Part shown: one piece after another, positions 55,774-64,000 of the stretch
Layout: every line of letters begins with the position of its first letter
How positions within the stretch are numbered: position 1 is the stretch's first letter
Source of the DNA: Gemmatimonadota bacterium
GTDB lineage: Bacteria; Gemmatimonadota; Gemmatimonadetes; Gemmatimonadales; GWC2-71-9
Assembly (NCBI GenBank): GCA_016720805.1
Contig: JADKJZ010000006.1
Location: 84,741-148,740, forward strand
DNA: 64,000 nucleotides
Direction of reading: 5' to 3'
Program-made: the position numbers and the translations under genes
The notes under the pieces: model-generated
The model's database searches: none
Told to the model about the DNA's origin: nothing
The model's input: only the letters and a program-made list of their open reading frames with translations

Positions 55774-56234
55774 AGGCGGAGGACATCCTCGATCGGGCCG
55801 GCATCACCGCTGCCGAGCATGCGGATGGCGTCGTCGAGGGCGCGCGCCTCGCGGGCCCAGGCACACCGCTGCCGCGCATCGGCCGGCGTGCACCACTGCC
55901 GTGCCGCGTGTTCGTGACTCAACACGACCTCGGCATCTTCCGGAAGGAAGGCAACGAAGACCGGCACCATCGCCACTTCGTCCACGCGATGCTGGTAGAA
56001 GAGTTCGACGCGCGAGAGGTTGTAGAAGCGGGTCGGTGCCACGCCCGTCTCCTCACGCACCTCGCGCTGCGCGGCGTCCGCGGGCGTCTCCCCCGCCTCG
56101 ATATGCCCGTGCACCATCTCCCACGACCCGGGACAGCGGCCGCCGGGCCCGCGCTGCAGCAGGAGCACCTCCAGCGCCTCCCCGCGGCCTCGCAGCACCA
56201 CGACGTCGACCAGCGAGACCGCGACGGTTGTCAT
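55767..56234 (-). CDS. NUDIX hydrolase inside the histidine operon
   Basis: 155 aa. The NUDIX box is complete: GHIEAGETPADAAQREVREE followed by TG, matching G-x5-E-x7-REVxEExG. It hydrolyses a nucleoside diphosphate linked to another group. It overlaps both hisH (ATGA) and hisF (7 nt), so it is co-translated with imidazole synthesis genes and sits where hisA is usual. A pyrophosphohydrolase substituting for a HisE-like step is one idea; a housekeeping role is equally possible. Confidence 0.88.
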   Translation of the reverse strand: MTTVAVSLVDVVVLRGRGEALEVLLLQRGPGGRCPGSWEMVHGHIEAGETPADAAQREVREETGVAPTRFYNLSRVELFYQHRVDEVAMVPVFVAFLPEDAEVVLSHEHAARQWCTPADARQRCAWAREARALDDAIRMLGSGDAGPIEDVLRLC

Positions 56235-56851
56235 GGCGTCCACTCCGCAAACGCCTTCAGGAGGGCAATCCCCGCCTGCTGCGACTTCTCGGGATGGAAC
56301 TGCGCCCCGAGGACGCTCCCCTGCCCCACCAGCGAGGGGAACCGGCCATCGTAGTCGCCGACGCCGAGGATGGCGTCCTCCGGCAAGTCGGCGGGGTGGT
56401 ACGAATGGACGTGATAGTAGAACTGCCCCGTCTCGCCGAGGAGCGGGCCGGCCACCGGGTGGCGCCGCCCAGCCTCGGTGGCGCGGACCTCGGCCCAGCC
56501 GACATGCGGGACATGTCGCGTGGTGCGGAAGCGGATGACACGGCCAGGGAGCAGGCCGAGGCCGGTGGCGCCCGGTGCTTCCTCGCTCTCGCGGTGACAG
56601 AGCTGCATCCCGAGGCATATGCCGAGCAACGGACGGCCGGCCGCGGCGACGTCGCGGAGTGCCTCTCCCAGGCCCGTCACCGCCAGCGTCACCGCCGCGC
56701 GACCGAAGTTTCCCACCCCCGGCAATACCACGCGATCGGCGCGGCGCACCGCGTCGGGATCGGCCGTGAGCGTGCCCGGATGCCCGGCCGCAGCGAGCGC
56801 CCGGACCACCGACGCGAGGTTGTTGACCCCGTAGTCCACGACAGCGATCAC
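56231..56851 (-). CDS. hisH: Imidazole glycerol phosphate synthase glutamine amidotransferase HisH
   Basis: 206 aa from a GTG overlapping hisB by 4 nt. The class I amidotransferase triad is present: cysteine in LLGICLGMQL, histidine and glutamate in GAQFHPEKSQ. It supplies ammonia to HisF. The N-terminus VIAVVDYGVNNLASV is typical. Confidence 0.95.
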   Translation of the reverse strand: MIAVVDYGVNNLASVVRALAAAGHPGTLTADPDAVRRADRVVLPGVGNFGRAAVTLAVTGLGEALRDVAAAGRPLLGICLGMQLCHRESEEAPGATGLGLLPGRVIRFRTTRHVPHVGWAEVRATEAGRRHPVAGPLLGETGQFYYHVHSYHPADLPEDAILGVGDYDGRFPSLVGQGSVLGAQFHPEKSQQAGIALLKAFAEWTP

Positions 56852-57438
56852 AGCACGCCCTTGGTGGACGGGACGCCCTGCACCCGCGGGTCGATGGCGG
56901 TCGCCGCATCGAGCGCGCGCGTGAACGCCTTGAAGGTCGCCTCGACGATGTGATGCGCGTTGCGGCCGCGGATCAGGTCGATGTGCATCGTGAGGCCGGC
57001 GTGCACCGCAACGGCGCGGAAGAACTCCGGCACCAGCGCGACGTCGAACTCGCCGAGCATCTGCCAGGCGACCGGATCGGCGTGCCACTCCAGGTGCGGG
57101 CGCCCCGAGCAATCGATCACCACGCGCACCAGCGCCTCGTCGAGCGGCACGGTGGCCTCACCGTAGCGCCGGATGCCGGCACGATCATCGAGCGCCTCGG
57201 CGATCGCCTGGCCGAGTGCGATGCCGGTGTCCTCGACGGTGTGATGCCCATCGACGTGCAGATCCCCCTCGGCATGCACCACGAGATCGAAGAGCCCGTG
57301 ACGAGCGACGGCGGTCAGCATGTGATCGAAGAAGCCGATGCCGGACTCGATCGACGCCTCGCCGGTGCCGTCCAATTCGAGCCGGACCCGGATTTCCGTC
57401 TCGGCAGTGATCCGTTCAATGGTGGCGGACCGGCTCAT
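56848..57438 (-). CDS. hisB: Imidazoleglycerol-phosphate dehydratase HisB
   Basis: 196 aa, single-function form. Manganese-binding motifs are GFFDHMLTAVARHG, DGHHTVEDTGIALG and RNAHHIVEATFKAF. It removes water from imidazole-glycerol phosphate in step 6 of histidine synthesis. ATG 57438 overlaps the hisC stop by 4 nt. Confidence 0.96.
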   Translation of the reverse strand: MSRSATIERITAETEIRVRLELDGTGEASIESGIGFFDHMLTAVARHGLFDLVVHAEGDLHVDGHHTVEDTGIALGQAIAEALDDRAGIRRYGEATVPLDEALVRVVIDCSGRPHLEWHADPVAWQMLGEFDVALVPEFFRAVAVHAGLTMHIDLIRGRNAHHIVEATFKAFTRALDAATAIDPRVQGVPSTKGVL

Positions 57439-58547
57439 GCGGCCTCCCCGAAAATGGTGCGCAAGGCGGCGAGCACGGCGGTGACGTCGTCCTCGGTGCC
57501 GATGGAGATGCGAAGGCACTGCTCCAGGTCGACGCCCGCCGAGACGTCCCGGATCAGGATCCCGAAGTCGTCCAGCAGCCGCCGGAACACCACCCGGGCC
57601 GGGACGGCGTCGCAGCGAATGATGCAGAAGTTGGCGGCGCTGTCGAAGGCGACGAGGCCGGGGATCGTCCGCAGCGCGGCGATCGTGCGGTCGCGGCGGT
57701 CGCGGATCTCGGCGACGCGCGCGGCGATCCGGTCGGCATGGTCGAGCACGACCTCGGCCGCTTCGAGCGTCACGAGGTTCACGTTGTAGGGCAGCTTCGC
57801 CTTGGCGATCTCGCGGGCAAGCTCGGGGTGTGCCAACGCCACGCCGAAGCGCAGGCCGGCCAGCCCGACCGCCTTGGAGAAGGTCCGCAGCACCACCAGT
57901 CGCGGATGCTGCGCGAGCAAGGGGATGGCGGTCTCCCCGCCGAATTCGACGTACGCTTCGTCGCAGACCACGAGGCCGTCGAAGGCGTCCAGCGCCGCTT
58001 CCACCTCGCGCCGCGTCACCGCCGAACCGGTCGGATTGTTGGGCGTGTTGAGCACGAGCACCTTGGCCGAATCGCGCTCGACGGTGCGGAGGAGCCGGGG
58101 CATGTCGTAGCGAAAGTCGCGGGCGAACGGCACGCCGACGTAGTGCGCGCCATGCACCGCCGCGAGGAGCCGATAGAGCGAGAAGGTCGGCGCCGGCGCG
58201 ACGATCACGTCGTCGCGATCGAGGGTGACGGCGAGCGTCGCCTGGATCAGCTCGTTGGAGCCGTTGCCGACCAGCAGTCCCTCGGCGTCCCAGTCATAGT
58301 GGGTCGCCAGCCGATCGAGCAGCGAGCGCGGCGTGAACTCCGGATAGCGATGCCAGGGCTTGGCCCGGGCGCGCTCGAGGATCGCCGTCTTGAGATCGGC
58401 ATCGAGATCGGAGGGCGCCTCGTTCTGATTGATCTTGTGCCGGGCGACCGGCGCCGCGAGGGTGTAGGCGCCCTGCGACCGCACGCTCGCCTTGATCAGG
58501 CGGAGCGCCTCGACCGGGTCGGGGCGCGTCGTCGTCGCCGCGGTCAC
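57435..58547 (-). CDS. hisC: Histidinol-phosphate aminotransferase HisC
   Basis: 370 aa from a GTG. PLP enzyme: lysine in VLRTFSKAVGLAGLRFG, with NQNEAP, NTPNNPTGSAV and DEAYVEFGG marking the active site. It makes histidinol phosphate. It overlaps the pilB-type gene stop by 4 nt, so hisC appears to be translated with it. Confidence 0.95.
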   Translation of the reverse strand: MTAATTTRPDPVEALRLIKASVRSQGAYTLAAPVARHKINQNEAPSDLDADLKTAILERARAKPWHRYPEFTPRSLLDRLATHYDWDAEGLLVGNGSNELIQATLAVTLDRDDVIVAPAPTFSLYRLLAAVHGAHYVGVPFARDFRYDMPRLLRTVERDSAKVLVLNTPNNPTGSAVTRREVEAALDAFDGLVVCDEAYVEFGGETAIPLLAQHPRLVVLRTFSKAVGLAGLRFGVALAHPELAREIAKAKLPYNVNLVTLEAAEVVLDHADRIAARVAEIRDRRDRTIAALRTIPGLVAFDSAANFCIIRCDAVPARVVFRRLLDDFGILIRDVSAGVDLEQCLRISIGTEDDVTAVLAALRTIFGEAA

Positions 58548-60799
58548 GGCTGGCGGCGACCGAGGGTCGCCTCGAGGCGCGCCGCGAGGGCCCGGGGACG
58601 GAACGGCTTGGTCAGGAAGTCGGTCGCCCCGAGCCGCAGCACCCGCACTTCGTTGTCCTCGTCGCCGCGGGCGGAGAGCACCACGACCGGGAGGTCCATC
58701 GTGGCGGGGCGGGAGCGCAACTGGGCAAGCACGGAATAGCCATCCACGTTCGGGAGATTGAGATCGAGCAGCACGAGGTCGGGGTTGTGGCGATCGACCT
58801 GTTCGAGCGCCTCGGCCCCATCCCGCGCCTCACAGATCCGATACCCCTCCTGCTCCAGAAGGTCCCGCATCACCCGGCGCAGGGTATCCTCGTCCTCGAC
58901 CAGCAGGATGGTGGCGCGCGCGACCACCGGGGCGACCTCCTCCGGCCCCGCGGGCGGCTCGTCGACCAACTCGAGATCGTCGAGAAAGGCGTCGCTGGGG
59001 GCTGGCGCGACCGGCGGCGGCGCGACCGGCGCGGCGACGGGCGTCACCGCGGAGGCAACCGCCAGCAGCTCACTGCCGCCCCGCGGCGTGACCGTCCCGT
59101 GACTCGGAATGTCGGTGACTCGCAGCAGCTCATCAATCGAGGTGTGGCCGTCGAGCACGTGCCGCAGCCCGCAGTCGAAGAGCGACAGCATGCCGTTGGC
59201 GCGCGCCATTTCGGCGATGCCGTGGGCCGTGGCGTTGGACCCGACGACTCGCTCGAGCTCCGGCGTCATCTCCAGCAGCTCGACGATCGAGAAGCGCCCA
59301 CGATAGCCGGTCTGCGTGCACTGCCCGCAGCCGACCGCCTTGAACAGCTGGGCGCCCTCCGGCACGTACGGCAGCACGCGCGCCGGCAGTTCGCCAATCG
59401 GCTGCGCCGTGCGACACACCGGGCAGAGCTGCCGCATCAGCCGCTGCGCGATCACGCCACGGAGCGCCGCGCCGATCTTGAACGCCTCGAGGCCCATGTC
59501 GACGAGACGCGTCACCGTGTTCGGCGCATCGTTGGTGTGCAGCGTCGACAGCACCAGGTGGCCGGTCAGCGAGGCCTGCACGGCGATCTGCGCGGTCTCG
59601 AGGTCACGGATTTCGCCGACCAGGACCACGTCGGGGTCCTGACGCAGGATCGAGCGCAACGCCGCGGCAAAGGTGAGCCCCTGTTTGTCGTTGGTCTGCA
59701 CCTGCACAATGTTGCGCCCGAGCCGGTATTCGACCGGATCCTCGACGGTGATGATGTTGATCCCTTCGCGCTGGATCTCGCGGATGCAGGCGTACAACGT
59801 CGTCGTCTTGCCCGAGCCGGTCGGGCCGGTGCAGAGCACCACGCCCTCCTTGTGGCCGAGCATGCGGCGCACGCCTTCCTGTTCTTCCGGATAAAGACCG
59901 AGCGAGGGGAGCGCGAGTGCCGTGCTCTGGGTATTGAGGATCCGGATGACGACCTTCTCGCCATGCGTCGCCGGCAGCGTCGAGATGCGCAGGTCGACCG
60001 GCGTGCCGCTTGCCTGGGAGACGCGCGCCCGGCCGTCCTGCGGCCGCAACCGATCGGCAATGTCCATCCCGGCCATGATCTTCACGCGCGAGATGAGCGG
60101 GATGCCCGCCTTCCGCGGAATCGTCATCGCCTGACGCAGCACGCCATCGATCCGGTAGCGGACGATGACCGACTGCTCGCCCGACTCGATGTGGATGTCG
60201 CTGGCGCGCGAGATGATCCCGTCGGCGAGGAGCACATTCACCAGCTTGATGATCGGCCGCGAGGTGGCTTCGGCAGTCAGCAGGTCGGTCTCGTCGTCGC
60301 TCGCTTCCTCCACCAGCTCGGCCCCCTCGAGGCCGTCCAGCCCCGAGAGCATGTCGGCGACCGTGCCATCGTTGACATGCGTGCCGTAGAGCTCGTCGAG
60401 CTTCTCGCGGATCCGCGGCGGCGACGCCAGCGCCATCCGCACCTCGCGCCCGGTGGCGAAGGCGAGCGCCTGCTCGGCGCCGACATCAAACGGGTTGGCG
60501 GTGGCGACGAGCAGCAGGGCATCGGTCACGCTCACGGGCACGACGCGATAGCGGCGCGCGAGCGCCTCGGGGAGGGCATCCCGGCCCGCAGCGTCGACCA
60601 GCGTCAGGTCCGCGATCGGTAACCGGCAGCGCGCGGAGAGGGCGGCCAGGATGTCGGCCTCGGGCAACATCCGCGCATCGAGGACGCGCTCCCACAGCGA
60701 GTCGTGGCTGGTCTGCCCCTCCTGCGCACGCTCCAGCGTCCCCGCCGGAAGGAGGGGGCCGAGAATCGTTGCCAGCCACTCATCGTTGAAGCTCGCCAC
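58544..60799 (-). CDS. PilB/GspE-type secretion ATPase fused to a receiver domain
   Basis: 751 aa from the GTG at 60799; a TTG further up (60832) is an alternative. An N-terminal GspE/MshEN domain (about 1-130) is followed by the ATPase with Walker A TGPTGSGKTTTLYA, Walker B DVVLVGEIRDLETA and a four-cysteine zinc motif CPVC...CGQC. After a proline/alanine linker, a full receiver domain has ILLVEDEDTLRRVM, LVLLDLNLPNVDG and LTKPF. Fusion to a receiver suggests motor activity tuned by phosphorylation. It heads the his run by overlapping hisC, although pilus genes are not nearby. Confidence 0.9.
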   Translation of the reverse strand: MASFNDEWLATILGPLLPAGTLERAQEGQTSHDSLWERVLDARMLPEADILAALSARCRLPIADLTLVDAAGRDALPEALARRYRVVPVSVTDALLLVATANPFDVGAEQALAFATGREVRMALASPPRIREKLDELYGTHVNDGTVADMLSGLDGLEGAELVEEASDDETDLLTAEATSRPIIKLVNVLLADGIISRASDIHIESGEQSVIVRYRIDGVLRQAMTIPRKAGIPLISRVKIMAGMDIADRLRPQDGRARVSQASGTPVDLRISTLPATHGEKVVIRILNTQSTALALPSLGLYPEEQEGVRRMLGHKEGVVLCTGPTGSGKTTTLYACIREIQREGINIITVEDPVEYRLGRNIVQVQTNDKQGLTFAAALRSILRQDPDVVLVGEIRDLETAQIAVQASLTGHLVLSTLHTNDAPNTVTRLVDMGLEAFKIGAALRGVIAQRLMRQLCPVCRTAQPIGELPARVLPYVPEGAQLFKAVGCGQCTQTGYRGRFSIVELLEMTPELERVVGSNATAHGIAEMARANGMLSLFDCGLRHVLDGHTSIDELLRVTDIPSHGTVTPRGGSELLAVASAVTPVAAPVAPPPVAPAPSDAFLDDLELVDEPPAGPEEVAPVVARATILLVEDEDTLRRVMRDLLEQEGYRICEARDGAEALEQVDRHNPDLVLLDLNLPNVDGYSVLAQLRSRPATMDLPVVVLSARGDEDNEVRVLRLGATDFLTKPFRPRALAARLEATLGRRQP

Positions 60800-60995
60800 G
60801 CGCGTGCCGTCCCGGGTCGAAGGCCCACACAAAGAGTCCCCGAAATCTATGTCCGACAAGGGGATGGGGCCAAACCGCCGGCACCAGCAGGCGGCCGGAC
60901 GGCGCGGTGGTGCACCGAGGTGCCGCTGGGGCGTCCACGTCCATGAAGGGAGTCGCACACCCGGTGCGGCCGCCGACCCCAGCCCGGAGCCCTGC

Positions 60996-61583
60996 ATGCC
61001 CCAACGCGCCACCAGTCTCGAGGAAATGCTCGATCAGATCGAGGAAGTCTCCACGGAAAACGCCTCGGTCACGTTTGACCAGATTCTTGACGCGGTGGGG
61101 CGTCGCTCCTTCGGGCCGTTGCTGATCGTGGCCGGGTTGGTCGTGCTGGCGCCGGTGGTCGGGGACATCCCGGGGATGCCGACGGCCGTGGCGATCTTCG
61201 TCGCGCTGGTTGCGGGCCAGTTCGCGTTCGGCGCCACGCAGATCTGGCTCCCGCGCTGGATGCTCGACCGCAAGGTCAAGAGCGCCAAGCTCGGCAAGCC
61301 CGTCCGCGTCCTGCGGAAGCCCGCTGCCTGGATCGACGGACTGACCCGACCCCGCCTGCGGGCGCTCGCCGGCCCGCAGGCGGTCCGCGTGGTGGCAAGC
61401 ATGTGTCTGGCGCTCGCTGTGGTGATGCCGCTCATGGAAGTCGTGCCGTTCAGCGCCAACGCAGCCGGCCTGGTCCTGGCGGTGTTCGGGCTCGCGCTGA
61501 TCGCCAGCGACGGCCTCATGGTGGTCATCGGCGCCCTGGTGACGCTGGCAACGCTGGTGTTGATGGCGCTGGTCCTGTTCTAG
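60996..61583 (+). CDS. Exopolysaccharide-synthesis ExoD-like membrane protein
   Basis: 195 aa. It matches the ExoD family: SLEEMLDQIEEVSTENASVT at the start, then DAVGRRSFGPLLIVAGLVVLA, PGMPTAVAIFVALVAGQ and C-terminal hydrophobic helices. ExoD is linked to exopolysaccharide production in rhizobia, but the mechanism is unknown. GGAG lies 8 nt before the ATG. It is divergent from the pilB-like gene. Confidence 0.8.
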   Translation: MPQRATSLEEMLDQIEEVSTENASVTFDQILDAVGRRSFGPLLIVAGLVVLAPVVGDIPGMPTAVAIFVALVAGQFAFGATQIWLPRWMLDRKVKSAKLGKPVRVLRKPAAWIDGLTRPRLRALAGPQAVRVVASMCLALAVVMPLMEVVPFSANAAGLVLAVFGLALIASDGLMVVIGALVTLATLVLMALVLF

Positions 61584-61646
61584 TCCCGCGGACGCTCGGT
61601 GTCCACAGAGCTCCGGTTGAGCTGACACGTGCCGCCGATCGCGGCG

Positions 61647-63665
61647 TTAGAGAATCGGCCACCAGTCGGGATGTGCGTCGACGCTGACGCCGAACCGCCC
61701 GGTCCGAAGGGAGATCCCCGCCTCCACCCGGAACAGCGGCCCCCAGAGATCGAGGCGAACCCCGACGACCGTCTCCACCCGCCCGACCCCACGCCACGGC
61801 AGGTCGCGCGCATCACCGCCGGCCACCCCGGCCGCGAGAAACGGGGTCACCGCACTCGGAAGCCGCAGTCCACGGGCATTCGGGAGCGGTGGCATGGGGA
61901 GGTTGGCCGGCGCCGTCCAGCCGATCTCGGCGCGTGCCATCCGCGCCCCACCGAGTGCGCGGTAAGGGATTCCTGGCAGGGTGTGCCGGCCGCCGAGGAC
62001 GAAGCTGCGGTACCCCGGCACCTCGCTGGTCGCGACGCCAGCTTCCATCGTCGTGCCAAGGCGGCCGCGACCAAGCGCCGTGCCGCCGCGCCACGACCCT
62101 TCGGCCCGCCCCCATCGGGCGGCCCCGGACCCCGCCTCGATCGCCAGCTGCCAGCCGTCGCCGGTCGCGGCCCGTCGGCTGTACCTCGTCGTTGCCACCG
62201 TCACCGCGCCGATGCCGAGCGATGGATTCGCGCGCATCGAGCCGCTGAGCGGCGTGAAGACCGCCGCCACGGACCACGACCATTCGCGCGCCAGGCCAAG
62301 CTGCAGGGCACCTCCCTGCAGCGTGGTGCGCACGTCGAGTGCGGCGCGCTCGAGCAGCGTCCAGTCGCCGAGATCGGCACCGCCGATCACGCTTGCGAAG
62401 GAGCTGGCCACCCCGCTCCCACTCGGCACATCACCGACGTCGACCAGGCGCCGTTCGCCGCCGATGCTCCACTGGGCGCCGGCGATCGAGCGCGCGAGCG
62501 AGACTCCACCGAGGACTCGCCCATCGCTGGCCCCCACGCCCACCCGCGCGCGGAGCGTCACCCCGTCCCCCAATTGGCGCCGCAGGCCGAGCATCGGCGT
62601 CACGCCACCAACCCGGGTGACGCGGAGCAGGTCCGAGACGCCCACGGCGGCGAGTCGGGTGTGCGGCAGGCCATCGAGGAGACGTCCACCCAGCGCCTGC
62701 ATCGCGGCCCGTTGCGCCTCGGCAATCGCCGCATCGGCATCGGGGAGCGGGGCGAGTCGATCCGCGAGCGATTGTCGCCAGGTCGTGTCACCACCAGGCG
62801 TGCGCAGTCCATCGACCTGGAAGCCGAGAAAACGATTCAGCGCGTGGGCCACGCCGAGCTCGTAGTCGGTGAGCGTCCAGTCGGCGCGAAGGATCGTGCG
62901 GAGCGGCAGGTCGAGGAGCGGTTCGCCGCGGCGGATCACGATGGATTGCCGCCACGGCAGCCAACGAGTCCCTTCCTGCAGCGCGTTCTCGAGGATGACC
63001 GTGATGTCCTCAACCGAGGGATCGCGGTAGGACGCCGGCGTGAAGGTGAAGCGGAAGCGCACCAGCGCGGCCCGATCGATATCGAGGTAGAGCGTCCCCA
63101 CGGTGCCGGGCGCCGTCGGGTCGAGCGGCCGGACCTCGACCGACACCACGCGAACGGCGCCCCCGGGACCCGCGATACGGAGCGTGTCCCGCTCGGCGAA
63201 CTGGTAGCGGAGTAATCCGGCGGGTGAGAGCGGATGCAGCACGTCGCGCACCTCTTCGCCGTCGCCGAGGCGGAGAATCCCGCCGAAGTCGTTGGCAACG
63301 ATCCCCAGGTGGTCGCGATGATAGCGAATGCGATTGGGCAGGAAGGAGGAATCGCGCCAGGCCACGATGATCTGCTTGTGCCGGTTCGGGGCCTCCCCGT
63401 ACACTTCGACCTCGAGTTCATCCGCCCGGATCACCCGTTCCACGGACGTGCCCCCGTGTTCGACCACCGACGTCATCCGCACCACGCCATGGGCGCGCGC
63501 CTGCCAGGCGGTCAGGAGGGTGTCGGCATCGCGGGAGAGCCGGTGCAGGGCGGCACGCTGCAGCAGCGGCAGCGAATCGCCGCGGTGCCACAGCTGTCCC
63601 GCGAGACGCCCCGGACCCAGCAGGACCACCCCGAGCAGGGCGACGGCACGCAGCGACGGGATCAT
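61647..63665 (-). CDS. Outer-membrane beta-barrel protein, uncharacterised
   Basis: About 672 aa, starting at ATG 63665 (or GTG 63668). A signal peptide (LRAVALLGVVLLGPGRLAGQ) is followed by a beta-rich N-terminal domain with SVVEHGGTSVERVI and RVVSVEVRPLDPT, like a DUF5686-type surface domain, and then a barrel with alternating hydrophobic strands, closing near GRFGVSVDAHPDWWPIL. The C-terminal half looks like Omp85/surface-antigen barrels. Function unknown. Confidence 0.7.
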   Translation of the reverse strand: MIPSLRAVALLGVVLLGPGRLAGQLWHRGDSLPLLQRAALHRLSRDADTLLTAWQARAHGVVRMTSVVEHGGTSVERVIRADELEVEVYGEAPNRHKQIIVAWRDSSFLPNRIRYHRDHLGIVANDFGGILRLGDGEEVRDVLHPLSPAGLLRYQFAERDTLRIAGPGGAVRVVSVEVRPLDPTAPGTVGTLYLDIDRAALVRFRFTFTPASYRDPSVEDITVILENALQEGTRWLPWRQSIVIRRGEPLLDLPLRTILRADWTLTDYELGVAHALNRFLGFQVDGLRTPGGDTTWRQSLADRLAPLPDADAAIAEAQRAAMQALGGRLLDGLPHTRLAAVGVSDLLRVTRVGGVTPMLGLRRQLGDGVTLRARVGVGASDGRVLGGVSLARSIAGAQWSIGGERRLVDVGDVPSGSGVASSFASVIGGADLGDWTLLERAALDVRTTLQGGALQLGLAREWSWSVAAVFTPLSGSMRANPSLGIGAVTVATTRYSRRAATGDGWQLAIEAGSGAARWGRAEGSWRGGTALGRGRLGTTMEAGVATSEVPGYRSFVLGGRHTLPGIPYRALGGARMARAEIGWTAPANLPMPPLPNARGLRLPSAVTPFLAAGVAGGDARDLPWRGVGRVETVVGVRLDLWGPLFRVEAGISLRTGRFGVSVDAHPDWWPIL

Positions 63666-63668
63666 CAC

Positions 63669-64000
63669 TGGAAGCTAGCTGCGCTCCTCCTGGTCGCGGC
63701 GTGCGGCGGCGCGCGCGCGGCACGGCCCGTCGGTGCTCCACTGCCGACGGTCGGGAGCGGCGGTCCGCAGGCGCTGGCCAGCGTCTGGGCGCTCGAACGG
63801 CTCGGTCCGTCACCGATGGACACGACCGTGCGCTTCGCGGCGCTCATCGGGCGGACCGTGGTCCTGCGCCACCCCCGCCCCGACCTCTCGATCTTCGCCA
63901 TCGTGACCTTCCCGCCAGGCTCGATGCGCGCCCGCCAGGGCGACAGCGTGACGGTGCAGCTCCAGCCGACGCCGGGCCGCTACGGCTTCACGCTCACCAG
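63669..64000 (+). CDS. Probable lipoprotein gene, truncated by window end, start uncertain
   Basis: The open frame reads WKLAALLLVAACGGARAARP, a clear signal and lipobox (VAAC), then a beta-rich mature part running to the window end. No ATG, GTG or TTG lies in frame near the expected start, so the true start codon is unclear, either unusual or lost through an indel. It is divergent from the barrel protein gene. Confidence 0.4.

Overview
The window is high-GC bacterial chromosome. The signs are dense operons with 4-8 nt overlapping genes, many GTG starts, lipoproteins and TonB/porin-type outer-membrane proteins, a very long sortilin-like propeller protein and a DUF418 protein. This fits a Gram-negative, Gemmatimonadota-like organism; that is an inference from gene style, as no rRNA is present.

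Layout. 1-11.0 kb is a phosphate island: an adenosine deaminase fragment, then phoB-phoR, a phosphate-selective-type porin divergent from pstS-pstC-pstA-pstB-pstB-phoU-ppx, with 11-bp-spaced GTGAC repeats (Pho-box-like) between porin and pstS. 10.8-25.3 kb holds a decayed hybrid kinase, a two-domain ALDH16-type dehydrogenase with deoC and a rhomboid protease, a DUF418 membrane protein, a tandem cupredoxin lipoprotein, an acyltransferase, a PP2C phosphatase, a multicopper oxidase with reversed copper-motif order and a sortilin-like propeller protein.

25.3-37.6 kb is an accessory, lower-GC defence island. Its plus-strand run is XRE-ImmA peptidase, PIN protein, 75-aa protein, membrane-anchored LRAT-like papain-fold protein and SIR2-like NADase. 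Its minus-strand half is a type I restriction-modification locus with an embedded Fic protein and HEPN protein (hsdR / fic-hsdM-hsdS-HEPN), the latter behind a near-consensus promoter overlapped by an inverted repeat. Imperfect direct repeats flank the island. The LRAT-SIR2 unit is the best candidate for an undescribed system.

37.8-55.0 kb returns to core genes: dnaK, htrA, tRNA-Leu(UAG), an M1 peptidase, a stand-alone receiver, the tig-clpP-clpX-engB operon with two trailing genes, then a TonB receptor and a beta-helix lipoprotein, both preceded by the same 11-bp GTGAC repeats seen at pstS (possible Pho regulon members). 55.0-60.8 kb is a fully overlapping operon pilB/gspE-receiver, hisC, hisB, hisH, NUDIX, hisF. 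The end carries an ExoD-like protein, an outer-membrane barrel protein and a truncated lipoprotein gene.

Two window-wide patterns stand out. First, tandem arrays of different 7-bp units sit directly at the 3' ends of genes, often containing the stop codon, and sometimes alter coding ends. Second, four long genes each carry one single-base frameshift in a G/C run and one kinase gene carries many; consensus errors are the simplest explanation for the four, decay or error for the fifth.
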